Source: Malaya genurostris
Taxonomy: Eukaryota; Arthropoda; Insecta; Diptera; Culicidae
Assembly: GCF_030247185.1 (NCBI RefSeq)
Contig: NC_080572.1
Span: 38,789,383 to 38,853,382, forward strand
Direction of reading: 5' to 3'
Length of the DNA: 64,000 nucleotides
Part shown: positions 45,757 through 58,112 of the stretch, one piece after another
Layout: each line of letters opens with the position of its first letter
Position numbering within the stretch: position 1 is the stretch's first letter
Position numbers and translations under genes: made by a program
Notes under the pieces: model-generated
The model's input: only the letters and a program-made list of their open reading frames with translations
Told to the model about the DNA's origin: nothing
Database searches by the model: none

Positions 45757-46502
45757 TTATTTTTTCATGTTAAAGTACAATCCTTCCGGGTAATTGTGGA
45801 ATATAATTTCATTCAAATGACTGCCTCGGCTGGCCTTACAGTACGCCATACGGTCGGTCCAGTTTTTTAATACATTTTCGATTGTATGCAGCTTTATTTC
45901 AGCTATGGATGCACGAATGTTATCCTTCAAGGCTTGAATTGTCTCTGGCTTGTCCACATAACACTTATATTTGACAGCCGCTCAAAGATAATAGTCTAAC
46001 GGTGTCAAATCACAACTCCGAGGCGGCCAAACGACATCCGAATTTCGACTGATAATTCGATCTTCGAAGTCTGTGCACAGATGATCGATCGTAGCGTTGG
46101 CTGTGTGGCACGGATCGCCGTCTTGTTGGAACCAAAAGGTGTACAAGTCTTCCTCTTCAAGTAACGGGAAGAAACAATCGCAAATCATGGCGCGGTACCG
46201 CTCACCATTGACCGTGGCGGCGGCTCCTGCCTCATTTTCTAAGAAAAAAGGTGAGGTGAAATGATGCCGCCAGAGAAAAATCCGCACCAAACCGTCACTC
46301 TCTGAGATCGGCTTCTCCATGATGACGTGCGGGTTTTCCGTCCCCAGATGCGACAATTTTGCTTATTAACATACCCGCCGAGATGAAAATGTGCCTCACC
46401 CGAGAAGATGATTTTTTTGCACACATTCCGCAACATTACCATGATTTTAAAAGTAAAACTGCACTATTTTCACGCGGTCCTCAAGCGTATACACATCCAT
46501 TT
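45757..46502 (-). pseudogene. Tc1/mariner transposase remnant, probably DD41D (rosa-like)
   Basis: Minus-strand reading starts at an ATG near 46502 (MDVYALEDRVKIVQFYF, a typical transposase N-terminus). It jumps by deletion to KKIIFSGEAHFHLGGYV near 46415, then WFQQDGDPCHTANATIDHL near 46115 and CDLTPLDYYL near 45987. It closes with a C-terminal region ending about 45757. Spacing between the second and third catalytic Asp (QQD to PLD) is 41 residues by my count, the DD41D signature described for rosa elements. The first catalytic Asp is Gly (FSGE). Most of the DNA-binding half is deleted and an in-frame stop follows DYYL. Inactive. Confidence 0.8.
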
Positions 46503-47688
46503 TCGTTCAGCGGAAGGATACAACTAAGTTTCTGTCAAAATAACCGCTAGTTCAAAAATAAATATTAGATGGCGGACCCTGTAGATTTTCAATGTCTTTG
46601 GTACATTATACTCATTTACAAATGTCAACAAAAGGGAGTAATATCAACTCAAATTTTTCGAGAAGCATATTTACCCAAAATGTCGTAATACCCGTTGTAT
46701 TCAATTTTGGGTAGGTATGGTTTTTACGAAACAGTGCGACTTTTGATCCAATTCTTTAGAACCACAAGTAAGCGTGCTCATTATCTTGACACACAAATAA
46801 AAATTCACATTCGAATCACTTGAAAAATCACGTAAAATAGTTCCAACTGTCAAATTGAGTATTATACGTGACGAAAATGAATGTTATGCGAACATCCTCT
46901 AAAATGAATAGTGTGTTATCAGTTCGTTTACGTGAATTGACCCAAGAATCAAACAATGTACGTGTATTCCCGATGTGAAAAAGTCAATTTTAAAAATGGT
47001 GAACAATGAGTCCTTCAAGTGTAAGTAGTTTGAACATTCGTGAGAAATTTTGTGTGGTTACAATTTTTTACTACAAAGTAAAATGAATTATGATTTTGAT
47101 TTAAATCAATCTGTCAAATATGCCCGTTTTGTAAGCCTTACAAACCCACACCCACGATGTTAACGGTAGCTGGTGGTTTTTATAGCAATTGAACTTCTGT
47201 GCCACCTCCGGTGGAACCCTCAACGAGTGAACACGGTGAAAATTTGAGTATTTCGCGAGAAAAGATTTTCACCCTTACTTTTGCGACTACACGTTGTCAC
47301 GCATCGAGATTTTCACTTGTAGTGAAAAGAAACGAAAATTAACTGGCAATATAGCCCAACTTGCTGTGCCATCAATCGGTGCCATTTCAAGTGAGGTGAC
47401 ACCACCCAGAAGTGCAGAATAAGAAGAACTTCTATGCAGATTTTCTGAAATAAATGTTCATGTTTTTATGGTAAGAATCCTAATGATTTTTATGAAAATT
47501 TTGAAAATCTCCAACCAATATTTTAAATAACAGTTTTCTGGTATCTGAATGTGATATGAGTACTACACTTCATTTTATATACTGCACATACTTGCATATC
47601 AGTTCCATATGGGAAATCGGCATGTTGAGAAAAAGACGATCAAAAGTTTATTTCCGATTTTTTTTTATTTATTGTGCTCCCTAATGCT

Positions 47689-47897
47689 GGTCCCAGGTTG
47701 GCGGTTCAATGCATAGGACGCTGGTCTTACAAGCCAGCTGTCGTATGTTCGAGCCCCGACCTGGAAGGATTCTTAGTGTCAGTAGGATCCATAGTACTAG
47801 CCATGCAATGATTCTGTACTCTAAGCATCGGCTGCGAAGTCTGTTGAAACAGAAAGGCCAAATTCCACGAAAGGAATGTAATGCCAAGACTTTGCTT
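47689..47897 (+). mobile_element. SINE inside hAT copy 2
   Basis: 209 bp, orthologous in position to 17083-17291. Flanked by the perfect 14-bp duplication TGCTCCCTAATGCT (47675-47688 and 47898-47911). B-box GTTCGAGCCCC. Confidence 0.85.
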
Positions 47898-48771
47898 TGC
47901 TCCCTAATGCTAAATCTTGGTATTATTACATGAAATATCGGTAATTCACCTTTGCTGTTCCAATATTGCAACAAATGAAATTATTGAAATTTTGCACTGA
48001 ATGGGACTGATATGCGGGTACTTTAGCATATGGGACACAGAAATGAGTTGATATTTTTTTATATTTTACTGAACAAACCCTCAACTTTCATTGCAATTTC
48101 TGAGAGTATATCGAGGAAAGACTCCATTCCTCAAGCTAACTCAAAATTGGCGAAAATCGATATGAGACTAATATGCGAGTATGGGCAGTATATGAATCAA
48201 ATAATTTTTACTGGATTTTGCATTAAACAGCTTTAAAATGGCAGTCCATTGAAACCTACGAGAAAAGTAGATTCCGACCGCAACATCATAGAGCTAAGGC
48301 AGTGTGTCTTATTAAATATGTTATAAACAAAGTAGGGCGGGAAATATTCACATAACTTTTCACGTAACTATGATTGATCTTTTTTTAAATGAAGAAAAAA
48401 ATGTTTTTTTCTGGAAAAAGATGGCAGTTGACAGGTCTGGTCCTAGGCGCGAATCAAAACCATTATTTTTCGGAAGAACTGTTTTGCAATGAAAAAATCT
48501 CGTCAACGTATAAACATATTTATGTGAAGTACAAATGGTCGGGTAATCGATCCAAAAAAAAAATTTACCCGTACCCGACCCGTATCCGAGTGAGCGGTAA
48601 ATTTTTTTACCCGTACCCGACCCATACCCGAGTGAGCAGTAAAAATTTTTACCCGTAACCGACCCGTACCCGATTGAAAATAAAAATTTTTACCCGTACC
48701 CGACCAAAAACCCGTCGGGTACGGGTACGGGTCGGGTTTCGGGTAAAATACCCGATACCCGACCATCTCTA

Positions 48772-49120
48772 GTTCAAATGTCACATAACTACCGAACAGT
48801 CCTGCAAACCCAATGGAATCTTCTAGAGAATGGTTCGGTAATTTCTATATTTTTAGTTCTTTTTGGTTAAAATTCTGGATATAAATGGATTTCAAAAAAA
48901 AAAACAACACAAATTTTTGTGTTTTTCGCATTAATTATGGTTTCGGCTTTAGCGGTCTGTTAAATAAGAACGGCTGTTATATACTGTGTTTTTCGAATTT
49001 GGATATTTTTCTCAGGAACGAGTGAAGAAAATTAGTATCGGCATCATTACCAATATAGTTCCACGAAAATCAGAAAAAATATTCGACGAAGGAGCAGTTT
49101 AAGATTGTCGATTACATTTA
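48772..49120. other. Non-coding between two transposons
   Basis: Continues the TTCGGTAAT repeat interrupted by the hAT copy (GGTTCGGTAATTTC near 48832). No gene. Confidence 0.3.
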
Positions 49121-50222
49121 ACAGTTCGGCTGAAAAGTTCGTATCGTTTAATAGAAACACACATTTTTTTTTGCCAAAATTCGTTTTTATTATTCAACAT
49201 AATTGCCATCAGAGGCGATACAGCGATTATAGCGATCTTCCAACTTTTCGATACCATTTTTGTAGTACGATTTGTCCTTTGCCTCAAAATAGGTCTCAGT
49301 TTCTGCGATTACCTCTTCATTGCTTCTATTTTTTTACCAGAGAGCATTCTCTTGAGGTCTGAGAACAGGAAAAAGTCACTGGGGGCCAAATCTGGAGAAT
49401 ACGGTGGATGAGGGAGCAATTCGAAGCCCAATTCATTCAATTTCAGCATGGTTTTCATCGACTTGTGACACGGTGCATTGTCTTGATGAAACAAAACTTT
49501 TTTCTTCTTCAAATGAGGCCGTTTTTTTTTATTTCGTCCTTCAAACGCTCTAATAACGCTATATAAAAGTCACTGTTGATGGTTTTTCCCTTTTCAATGT
49601 AGTCGATGAAAATTATACCATAACCTTACCGGCCGATTGTTGAGTCTTTCCACGCTTTGGGTTCGGTTCATCGCGTGCTGTCCACTCAGCTGACTGTCGA
49701 TTGGACTCCGGAGTGAAATGATGGAGCCATGTTTCGTCCATTGTTATATATCGACGAAAAAAATCGGTTTTGTTTCGATATAACAGCTCCAAACACTGCT
49801 CAGAATCATCAATTCGTTGTTGTTTTTGATCGATTGTGAGCTCACGCGGCACCCATTTTGCACAAAGCTTTCTCATATCCAAATATTCGTGAATAATATG
49901 TCCAACACGTTCCTTTGATATCTTTAGGGTGTCAGCTATCTCGATCAACTTCACTTTATGGTCATTGAAAATCATTTTGTGGATTTTTTTCACGTTTTCA
50001 TCGGTAACAGCCTCTTTCGGACGTCCACTGCGTTCATCGTCTTCGGTGCTCATATGACCAGTACGAAATTTTGCAAACCACTTACGAATTGTTGCTTCGC
50101 CCGGTGCAGAGTCTGGATAACACTCATCAAGCCATTTTTGATATCGGCGGCACTTTTTTTCATGGATTTAATTCTAGTGGTGCTCTCTCATAGAAATGAT
50201 ACGAACTTTTCAGCCGATCTGT
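49121..50222 (-). mobile_element. Mariner element with intact ends, defective transposase
   Basis: Inverted ends ACAGTTCGGCTGAAAAGTTC (left) and the complement of ACAGATCGGCTGAAAAGTTC (right), with TA on both flanks (49119-49120, 50223-50224). The minus-strand transposase includes the N-terminal helix-turn-helix (GEATIRKWFAKFRTG near 50090, in another frame), WVPRELT (the mariner WVPHEL motif), ITMDETWLHHF (first Asp), VLFHQDNAPCH (second Asp) and YSPDLAPSDFFLF. The last spacing is 34 residues, so DD34D. It is broken by a frameshift near the N-terminus, a small deletion after GKVM (~49618) and further shifts near the C-terminus. It could still be mobilised in trans. Confidence 0.92.
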
Positions 50223-50224
50223 TA

Positions 50225-50815
50225 ATATGAGCTGGGCGCCGATATAGCCGAAGTCGATTCGTTCAGCAAGCATCTTTCATAACTTATAAATGAAAACAGT
50301 TTTGAGCCGATTTTAGAACATTTTTTCCTTTTTTTTGTCGCTCTAAACGCACTTTTACCCTATAGTTTCTTAAACACACTTTACCCTATAGTTTCTGAAC
50401 CGAAAGTTGGGCCCGGATGAAATTCAATAGCGTTCTTTGAGACTATAATACCTTTCATTTGAGTTTCCGTTAGGGAGTGTTTGACCACTATTTATTTAAT
50501 AAACGGAAAATACCACATACATTTGCCTGGTAGATACACCTATGCAATTGCTTTGATGCTTAGTAGCTAATAGTCAACAAATTTTCTTGGGAACTCCGTT
50601 CTACGTTCTGAAGCTCATGAATCATTCTTTATTCAAGAAAATTGAGCGCATATTTTTGTCACATACACACACAGACATTTTGCGATCTCGACGAACTGAT
50701 CCGAATTGTATATGACACTCGGCACTACGGGCCTCGGTCAAAAAGTTGGTTTTCACAGTGATTGCATAGCCTTTTTATATGAGAAAGGCAAAACTTCAAA
50801 ACACAACTACCTGCA
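50225..50815 (-). repeat. Dispersed mosquito-type repeat relic, reverse copy
   Basis: CACATACACACACAGACATTTTG, CCTTTCATTTGAG, GGATGAAATTCAATAG and TATGAGAAAGGCAAAAC appear in an order reversed relative to 5385-5620. Non-coding. Confidence 0.45.
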
Positions 50816-51733
50816 TCATAGATAGTTCGTTCTCAAAACGCATTCTCAAAAATACCTCTTCACCTATTTCTCAAAATTTTTCCACGAAAAAATTACAAAA
50901 TGTTCGAATGATGCTTTGTATTATGCAAAACGTTTGAGTTTATTTTGTTGAACGATAGTTCTGAAAAAAAAATCGCAAGAATGTTTAATGTTTAATGTTT
51001 TCTTTTTGTCATTCTTTACCTGATAATAATTAACTGATCAATTAGCTAAAAGAAGTGATTAGATTCGATTCGGACTTACAACCCTGATAGTTTCGTGTGG
51101 TTCAGTATACCTCTCCCCATAACCAAACAAAATTTCTTATATTATTATTTATTCACAACAAAACATACGTTACATTTCAACATGTACACTTTTACTATAT
51201 ATATAAAAATAAGTCTAAAGAAAACATAGCACTACTATTAACTAGTGTAAACATAAATGTTACTAATTTCTTTAACGGTTGTTCGAGCAAAATCCGGCAC
51301 ATCATTTGTAACGATTATGCGTTTTTCGCAGTAGCTTTCGATACATTATTGGGTAACTTTAAGCTTCCAGCAGAGTGTTTTGTTTAATATTTCTTTTTCT
51401 TTTTTCACAATTGCACTCACAGCAGTATGGCAAACAGTAATCTAACGTGCGGGTAACCTTCGGTTTTTTTCAGATGTAATTCTTTGTTTAAATTTTAGAA
51501 TTCTTTAAATAATAGTATACATGTTTGAACTTGCTACTCCACAAATACGTTCACAACACAAAGATAATAAGTTCAGTATCACACACGGTTACTCAAACAA
51601 TACAATAGCGTTATATGAAAACTGGAGAATGGTAGAAAAAATTTATGCAAAAGAAGCGTTTCAAAAATAAAATATAGGAGTAAACTTAATAAAGGTAGTT
51701 TTGAGACACACACACAAATTTTCAGTACGTAGC
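50816..51733. other. Downstream (3') flank of the peroxidase gene
   Basis: AT-rich. The ORF at 51097-51387 has no family features. The portion nearest 51733 is presumably the peroxidase 3' untranslated region; I did not find an unambiguous poly(A) signal. Confidence 0.3.
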
Positions 51734-54049
51734 TTATTTCTTAAAGTCGTGATAGTAGTGATGGAACGAGTGCAAGCTGTTATCGTACGACAGATCTTTC
51801 CACATGCTCAGATCGACTTCTGGGATCTGTGAGCACGGTACAACCTGATTGTGGGATGATGGTCTCCAGAAGGCTTTGGGTTGCATCGACGCCACGTGGT
51901 TACCGTTGTCGCAGAACAAGCGTGCGATGCTGGCCTTACGAATTTCGGCCAACTGTTCACGAGTGAAGGCGGCATCCTTGTCTCCGCGTTCGAAGAAGTA
52001 CCGATCGGCAACACGGGTACGGTAGAATTGCTCAGTTAAGATGCACAGGAAGGTTGGTCCAGCCAGAGCACCGTTGACGTGAGCTTCCAAGGAGCCTCCC
52101 ACGGTTAGGTCCACATCGTCAATACTGGTGTATAGAGACTGCAGTTTGGAAACGTCCTACGGAAAGAGACTGAAAGAGTTAGTTGTGTTCCGGTAGATAT
52201 GTGTAAACGGTAGTAAACGACAAATTACCTGAGCAGAGATAAGATCCAAAAAGTCTTCCCAGGTGTTGGCACGCTTGAACCCGCAGAACTCGCGGTAGTC
52301 GTTATAACCGGCCAGACCGTGATCACGGTTACGCTGTACGTCGAAGGCGCGCAGATCCGATCCGAAGGGACGACCACGACGGAACAAGAAATGTTTAATT
52401 TCGGCATCGAAATTGATATCGGCCAGTTCCTCGGGTTGGGTAGCGAGACCACGGGTCAGGAAGTCGTAGTTATCGCCTGCTTCGATGATTGATGGCCGGT
52501 TGAACCAGTCACTTAGACGGAGGGATCCGGTTGGCTTACGCACCTCAGAGACGAGACTGGAAAAATATCAGTGGTTAATTCTGTGAACCGGTTGGGACAT
52601 GCAACAAGATAACGCTTACTCAAGACGGCCTTCGATTTGAGAGTGGAAGTAACGGAAGGCAGCAGTAGCGTGCGAGTTCAGAACGGAAGGATCTTGAGCT
52701 GGATCGTAATCGTTGATGTAATCTCCTCCCTTAGCGTTGTAGATGAGACGGTTCTTCAGCATGTTCTCCTTGCCGAGGAAAATCGGTAGCCATTCGTAAT
52801 AGTTAATGTGCTGGTATTGGGCAATATTGATTCGGCGGGCTTCCTGGAACAGCAGTTCGTCATCCCAGTGTGGATTGTACTTCTGAAGTTGGTCAGCAAT
52901 GCGATTATGTTCACGCAACAGAATGATTTGCAGGATGGTCAAACCAGGATTCTGGTTCACACGTGAATCGCCGGCCAGGTAGCATACTTCATTGCGAGCA
53001 GCCATGTCGCAGTCGGTTGTTGCGTTCGGGTTGTTCGGAGGCCATTCATAACCATCGCGCACTACAGTGGCCATACGCCCTCCAGTGAATGAGCGGATAC
53101 CAGCGTTCTGTTGGTCGGAGTTTCCGTACACAAGCGACAGATCCAGCCAGGACGTAACTGTGGTGAGCTGTTCAGCCGGCTGTGAAGGATGCGACGGGGA
53201 GCATGGATCATCGCGGGTAGACAGCGTACGTACGAAGTTAATACACTCGGTTCCGGTTTGGGAGTGAGCTGGATCATGTTCGGGAACGATGATTGGATAG
53301 CATGTGGATGGTGCCGTGGACTTTCCAATCAATTTGCCGTCATCGGTACAACATCTTGTGGAGTGTTTCTCTGAAAAGAACAAAAAAAAAGGACAAGTCA
53401 GCCGTTGTGGAAATTTTACGAAGTACGAATCACTCACTGGATTGGGTTCCACCAGCCTGCAAGCTCATATCGTGGGTCATGATCTGTCCCCACTGCATGT
53501 TGGCCAGAGTGAATTGTGGATCGGGAACATCTTCTTCGCCAAATACGACCAACGAAATGAGACGAGAGTTCGGGAGTTCCTGACCGGTGACCGAGGTGGT
53601 TGGAGTTGAGATGCCATCGCCATACTTCGGTGTCAGCAGACGACCGTACGGACGATTTGGTGTACCCCAGGTCGGGTTCTGAAGATTGTTACAGCTACCG
53701 TCCAGTGTGCGATAACGGGAGTGGGTGCATGCTGGAGGAGCCGGGCATTGGGTGACCTGGTTGTATGCACTCAGGAATGGGACTGTGTACTTAGTCTTTC
53801 CGATCAAAGGTCTGTGGGAAGGCAAGTTGGATTAGTCGCTAGGAGGATTCGAATAACGGTAGATTCGGACACATACGCGAACTGGGGTGAGGAGTGAACG
53901 AGGTGCGCCGAGGGAGCGTACAGGGACGATTTGGTTAGTACACGGGCCTGCGGTTGCTCATGATGGATCACGCTGTACGATGTAGCCACGTTGACGGCAT
54001 CGGTTCGGACGATAGCAAGCAACGCCGACACTGCTACGAACAGCATCAT
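51734..54049 (-). CDS. Secreted animal heme peroxidase (682 aa, five coding exons, complete)
   Basis: Exons on the minus strand: 54049-53877, 53811-53438, 53370-52620, 52556-52229, 52156-51734. Splice sites are GT/AG, phases agree, and introns are 63-72 bp. The start ATG follows TTACAG, so an upstream untranslated exon is likely. Residues 1-20 (MMLFVAVSALLAIV...) are a signal peptide; a short propeptide follows. Peroxidase landmarks: distal His171 with Asp172 (WGQIMTHDM), the calcium-site region SWLDLSLVYGN (256-266), catalytic Arg335 and Glu336 (LLREHNR) and proximal His425 (FRYFH). Paired cysteines suit an extracellular fold. The family oxidises substrates with hydrogen peroxide; insect members cross-link chorion or tyrosine-rich matrices and act at gut or salivary surfaces. 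The residue corresponding to the Asp that makes one heme ester bond in myeloperoxidase is Thr170, as in several insect relatives, while the Glu ester position is kept. It belongs to the HPX/chorion-peroxidase group; the exact orthologue cannot be named from sequence alone. Confidence 0.93.
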
Positions 54050-54050
54050 C

Positions 54051-55421
54051 TGTAATGGGAACACCGAAATGGGTGAAATTTTAATCGCATATGTTTACAT
54101 ATGTAATAGCAATAAACCGAGAAGTTAATTAATCTGTTAATTATTCATTATTCAAGTTTTTTTTGCTTCGACAAAAATATACACATTGAAGCTCTTTTTT
54201 TCTGTTTCAAAGCCTCATTCATTACTGAGAGGTCAGATTGGTAATTTGTGTGTGATACTCAGATAAGTAATACTGTCAGTATTCATGATTCATTGATTTC
54301 GACCGCATATCGGATCGAGGGACCGAGGTTGACTTAAACGAACCTCAAAAACTTTTTGCGCAGCTGACGATTCCTGGTTCCAGGTTGTTCGTTGGTCCTT
54401 TGATTTCTTTCCTTAGATAGGATTTTCTTGTCGGATTTTCCAGGCGTTAGCACAAAAATATTTTTTTCTTGTTTCGAGCTCCATTGGACGTTTGTTTTGA
54501 ACACGATCTACTTTGGTCAAACTTGCACCAGTCGTTTTCTATAGAAGTGTAAACAAACCACTGTCAAAAATTTTCGATTTTCAACACTAGAGGCGTGGTA
54601 GCGACGAGCAAGAGGCGCACCAATTTACTTTTAGTCTGCCTTTTCCATCATAATATCATGTTATAGAAAACTTGGAAAGTAATCTTTTTCAGATTTCTCT
54701 TGGTGGGGGATAGCGATATGCTACTGATACGATTAGGGAATCGTGGAATGCTTATGTCAAATCACTAATCCCAAAGAGGTCGGTCGGCAAGGTGACGGAA
54801 TAGTAGTTGCCATGTGCTACTGCAACTAGTAAATGCATGTTTCGTTTGCGGTAAAGACCGCTTAAGCGGTGAAACGGTAGCACAGTATGCAGGCAGTAAT
54901 CGGGTGGCTATACGTTCTGCTCCATGCACTACACATTTTCCAGTACCTTTTCAGTCTGGTTTATGCACTTTCAGTGCCACAGTTTCTACCGACCGACGAT
55001 AGGTAAGAAGGGTTAGCAAGCTCAGTTTGTCAATGGGGTTTGTTTTGATTCATAATTCATTCTGAACTGACACGTATCCGAACAGTGCCAATTCATTGCA
55101 CCTTCTACTGTCCGATGATTGTCGTTGATACCGTTTGAGTACAGTGGGATTACTGGTCTGGACACGAAAAGTATTATTATGATCCCATGAAATCGTGATT
55201 GAAACATTGAAGGGGATTGAGTTTCTTGAAATATGTGTGAATGGAATTGAACGGTCTGTTTTTTCTCTAAGTTGTACAGGTGCTTCGGTAATTGGCTATT
55301 CTATTGTATGTTGCATGTGTTTGAGTTGTTTAACTTTCCGTGTTTCACTATTTGTAAACTATGAGATGCGTCTGACGAACTAATTAAAAAATAATACTTT
55401 TCATACACTGCATCATGGAAT
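54051..55421. promoter_or_regulatory. Upstream region of the peroxidase gene
   Basis: No other gene recognised. It probably includes a 5' untranslated exon ending at an unidentified donor, and the promoter. Core promoter motifs could not be assigned with confidence. Confidence 0.3.
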
Positions 55422-55592
55422 CAGACCCTGTCAGCTTGGAGCGAAATCAGTCTTCAGTTCAACAACGCCATCACACGGAATCACATTCAACATATAATGT
55501 CAAATGTATGAGTGCGCAGTGCTGCTATTTTGACTCGCATGAATTTGACAATTCTTTCCCCTAGTTCTATGTGCGAGATTCGATGCGGACTT
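55422..55592 (-). mobile_element. CAAAGACATC MITE, copy E (truncated, reverse)
   Basis: Starts CAGACCCTGTCAGCTTGGAG (complement of the family's right end) and runs through GCAACGCCATCACACGG. The left third of the element is missing. Confidence 0.7.
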
Positions 55593-55734
55593 GACACAGA
55601 TACTTCTTGCTCTTCAGAAATGGTCATAAGGGTATTTTTATGGGAGAGGATTCATTTTTTGCATTACTAATTAATTCATTCATATAATTGATGAGTATAT
55701 ATGTAATTACTTGAATTTTGTGTCAAACACTGTC

Positions 55735-55893
55735 AGTTGTCGTATGTTCGAACCCTGACCTGGAAGGATTCGTAGTGTTGGTAGGATCGTCGCACCAGCC
55801 ATGCTATGGTTCTGTACACTCCGAATCGGCTTTGAAGTCTGTTGAAACAGAAGGTCAAATTCCACTACAGGAATGTCATACCAAGGGTTTTAC
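55735..55893 (+). mobile_element. SINE, 5'-truncated copy
   Basis: Begins at TGTCGTATGTTCGAACCCTG (B-box) and continues GGAAGGATTCGTAGTGTTGG and AATTCCACTACAGGAATG. Confidence 0.75.
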
Positions 55894-56190
55894 GAATTCG
55901 GGCTCCTACAATTTTTACAATTAGTCATTCATTGCCGTAATCTTCGAATCTATTATTTTCTTCGGATTCTCTCTGCTAGAACTAATTATGGGAGCTACGA
56001 GACCTTTACCAGCATGTGTCGCATATTATATGACTGTTTCGGTACATGCGACCTTTATTTATGACGTAATTTTGTCAAGAAATTGTTCCTCGGGTTATTG
56101 TTTAATTAGTTTTGATTACTGTCGAAACACTAGATTTAACGAGAAAAGTTTCTTCTAGATGATTGTAATTTGTTGATGCAGGAGTTGCCT
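55894..56190 (+). pseudogene. LINE 3' fragment, same family as 36191
   Basis: TTCGGATT(C/T)TC..TGCTAGAACTAATTATGG and GTTGATGCAGGAG match 36980-37150 in order. Coding potential is destroyed. Confidence 0.6.
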
Positions 56191-58112
56191 GCTGGAGAGA
56201 AAGTTCAACAGAAATTCACTCTAGTAAGACTTTCGTTGCTCCAAAATAAAATAAGCTATGTGAGAGAACAGATATTCATAGTAAAGGTTTCCGAAAGCTT
56301 CATCTTTATGAGAACTGTAAGTGGAAGCTTTAAGCGATTTCAAGAAATGGATTGATAATCAATCTTCGAAGTACAATTCCAAAACTAGTCTAAGGAGCGG
56401 GTAGAATTATTAATTTTCATTTGATAGTGGAAGCCCAAATGATACCCAAAACTCCGCCTCAGGGCAAATTTCGAGAATTGGTGCGATTATGACATCGATC
56501 AACCGTTAGTTTTGCCCATTCATGTTAATCATGGCTAGAACTAAACGCCCAAAAGCGATGCTAATTTATTTTCGGTTCGTGATGTTAGTTATTAGCACAG
56601 TTAGTAATCATTTGCCAACCGTATCATTACTAGCTCCCGAGCTCCGACCATAATCAGTCTAATCTCAAAACGCTAAACCGATACCCAACTCAACCCACAA
56701 CATTTCGCCACACAGGTGGTGTATGCGAAAATTTTATCATGCAAATATGCGATGGGTATATAAATAAGCCGCATGAAATAAACCGCGGTTACAAGAGCGG
56801 GGTTTTCTTCGGGCATTATTGTTTATCTGCACATATGACGCTAGTATGGATTTAAAACATGTGTTTAAATTCATTTTAACACAACGGGGGGCTCGTCTAG
56901 TCACAAACCATGTACTAGACCGTTTTAGTTGTTTGGTCAGTTTGAGTATCTTAGTTTTTATTCCACTGCTACATTTTCATACGGAAAACGCAACTGGTTT
57001 CCGCTGGAAATAAAGTTGTGTGGCGTGCATGAATTCGAAGTTCAATAACTCGATTGCTTCCAACCATTCGAAGATATTCGAACAAATAGTATAATTGTTC
57101 GCCAGTGCCGTGCAAGATCTAGCAATATTTCGACACCGCGTACTGCCAGATTGTGTTTGGGCATCGAGTAGGAGGTCAAAGAGCGCACGGTTGTTCAGCA
57201 TCGCTCCGTTGCACAAGCATCAGTTCAGTTTGGTGGACCGTGGACCTCAATCGAAGGACCGTAAAACACCTGATTGATGGTCTCAAATACCTTTCGTTTT
57301 CGTTTACCGCGTGACATAGATCGCAATCGACGCGACGCGCGGCTCTCTGAACTGGATCTATAAATGTACTCGTATGAGTCCACTTTGCGGTTCGTTTAAC
57401 ACCTTTCAGTTTCCAAATATATGTCTTCTACTTAATAACCATTAGCAAATTATTACCTTGGTTAGTCGGTTCGATGGTTTGGGCGACCCTTTTGGCAAAA
57501 CATTTCGCAACATAATGAATTGCTAGCAACTTTTGATTGACTTTAGATTGCAATTTTTCAGATGAATCGTCATCTGTGTTGGTTGTCAAATCGAACCATT
57601 TAAACACGAGGTAGGAAAAGCATTTAAACATTTTACAATTGTACTGTTCCATATAGAAAAAATGTCTTCAATTTAAACCACCAGCGATCAATCGTAGACT
57701 TGGGTGTAATGTTTTGCAAAAATTAGTAAATTATCTCGAATAATAACATATCATAACTCATACGCACCACTGTGGTAAAAATATTGTTTATTGTGGAGTG
57801 GTGGTTATTAGATTATTAAGTTTCGAAGAATGGAACTGGCACTGATTTATTTACTCAATACTAATAGATCCGGTGACGAACAAAGCAATCGGTATGAAAA
57901 AATGTATGATTTCAATTAGTTAATGAATATTGGTGGTCAGACTAACCACAAGGTAGTAAGACATACATGTGCGGTGAATAGGAACGTATGCGGTTTGTGC
58001 TTAGCTTAGTGGTAAAACCATACACCATACAACCATACATGCATTCAAAACTCGGTAAACTACTGTGTCTGGAAAATGCCCGGAATGTAGTTTTTAAACG
58101 AAAAATCTTCAT
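56191..58112. other. Non-coding stretch with TATA-like strings
   Basis: GGGTATATAAATAAG at ~56754 and GGATCTATAAATG at ~57353 look like TATA boxes, but no coding frame with family features follows either. Nothing else recognised. Confidence 0.3.

Larger units (their letters stand above)
45298..48771. mobile_element. Large hAT element, copy 2 (3474 bp)
   Basis: Ends TAGAGATGGTCGGG and CCCGACCATCTCTA, perfect 8-bp duplication GTTCAAAT (45290-45297 and 48772-48779). Subterminal CCCGTACCCGACCCG arrays are in inverted orientation. The interior matches copy 1 (15498) closely, including a SINE at 47689, and additionally contains the transposase remnant at 45720-46505. It sits inside a TTCGGTAAT-type repeat. 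No hAT transposase is encoded, so it depends on one elsewhere. Confidence 0.92.

Noticed and set aside
51097..51387. 96-codon ORF downstream of the peroxidase
   Set aside because: Low-complexity AT-rich translation, probably in or near the 3' untranslated region.
53067..53609. Several plus-strand ORFs
   Set aside because: Shadows of the peroxidase exons, which have clear family motifs on the minus strand.
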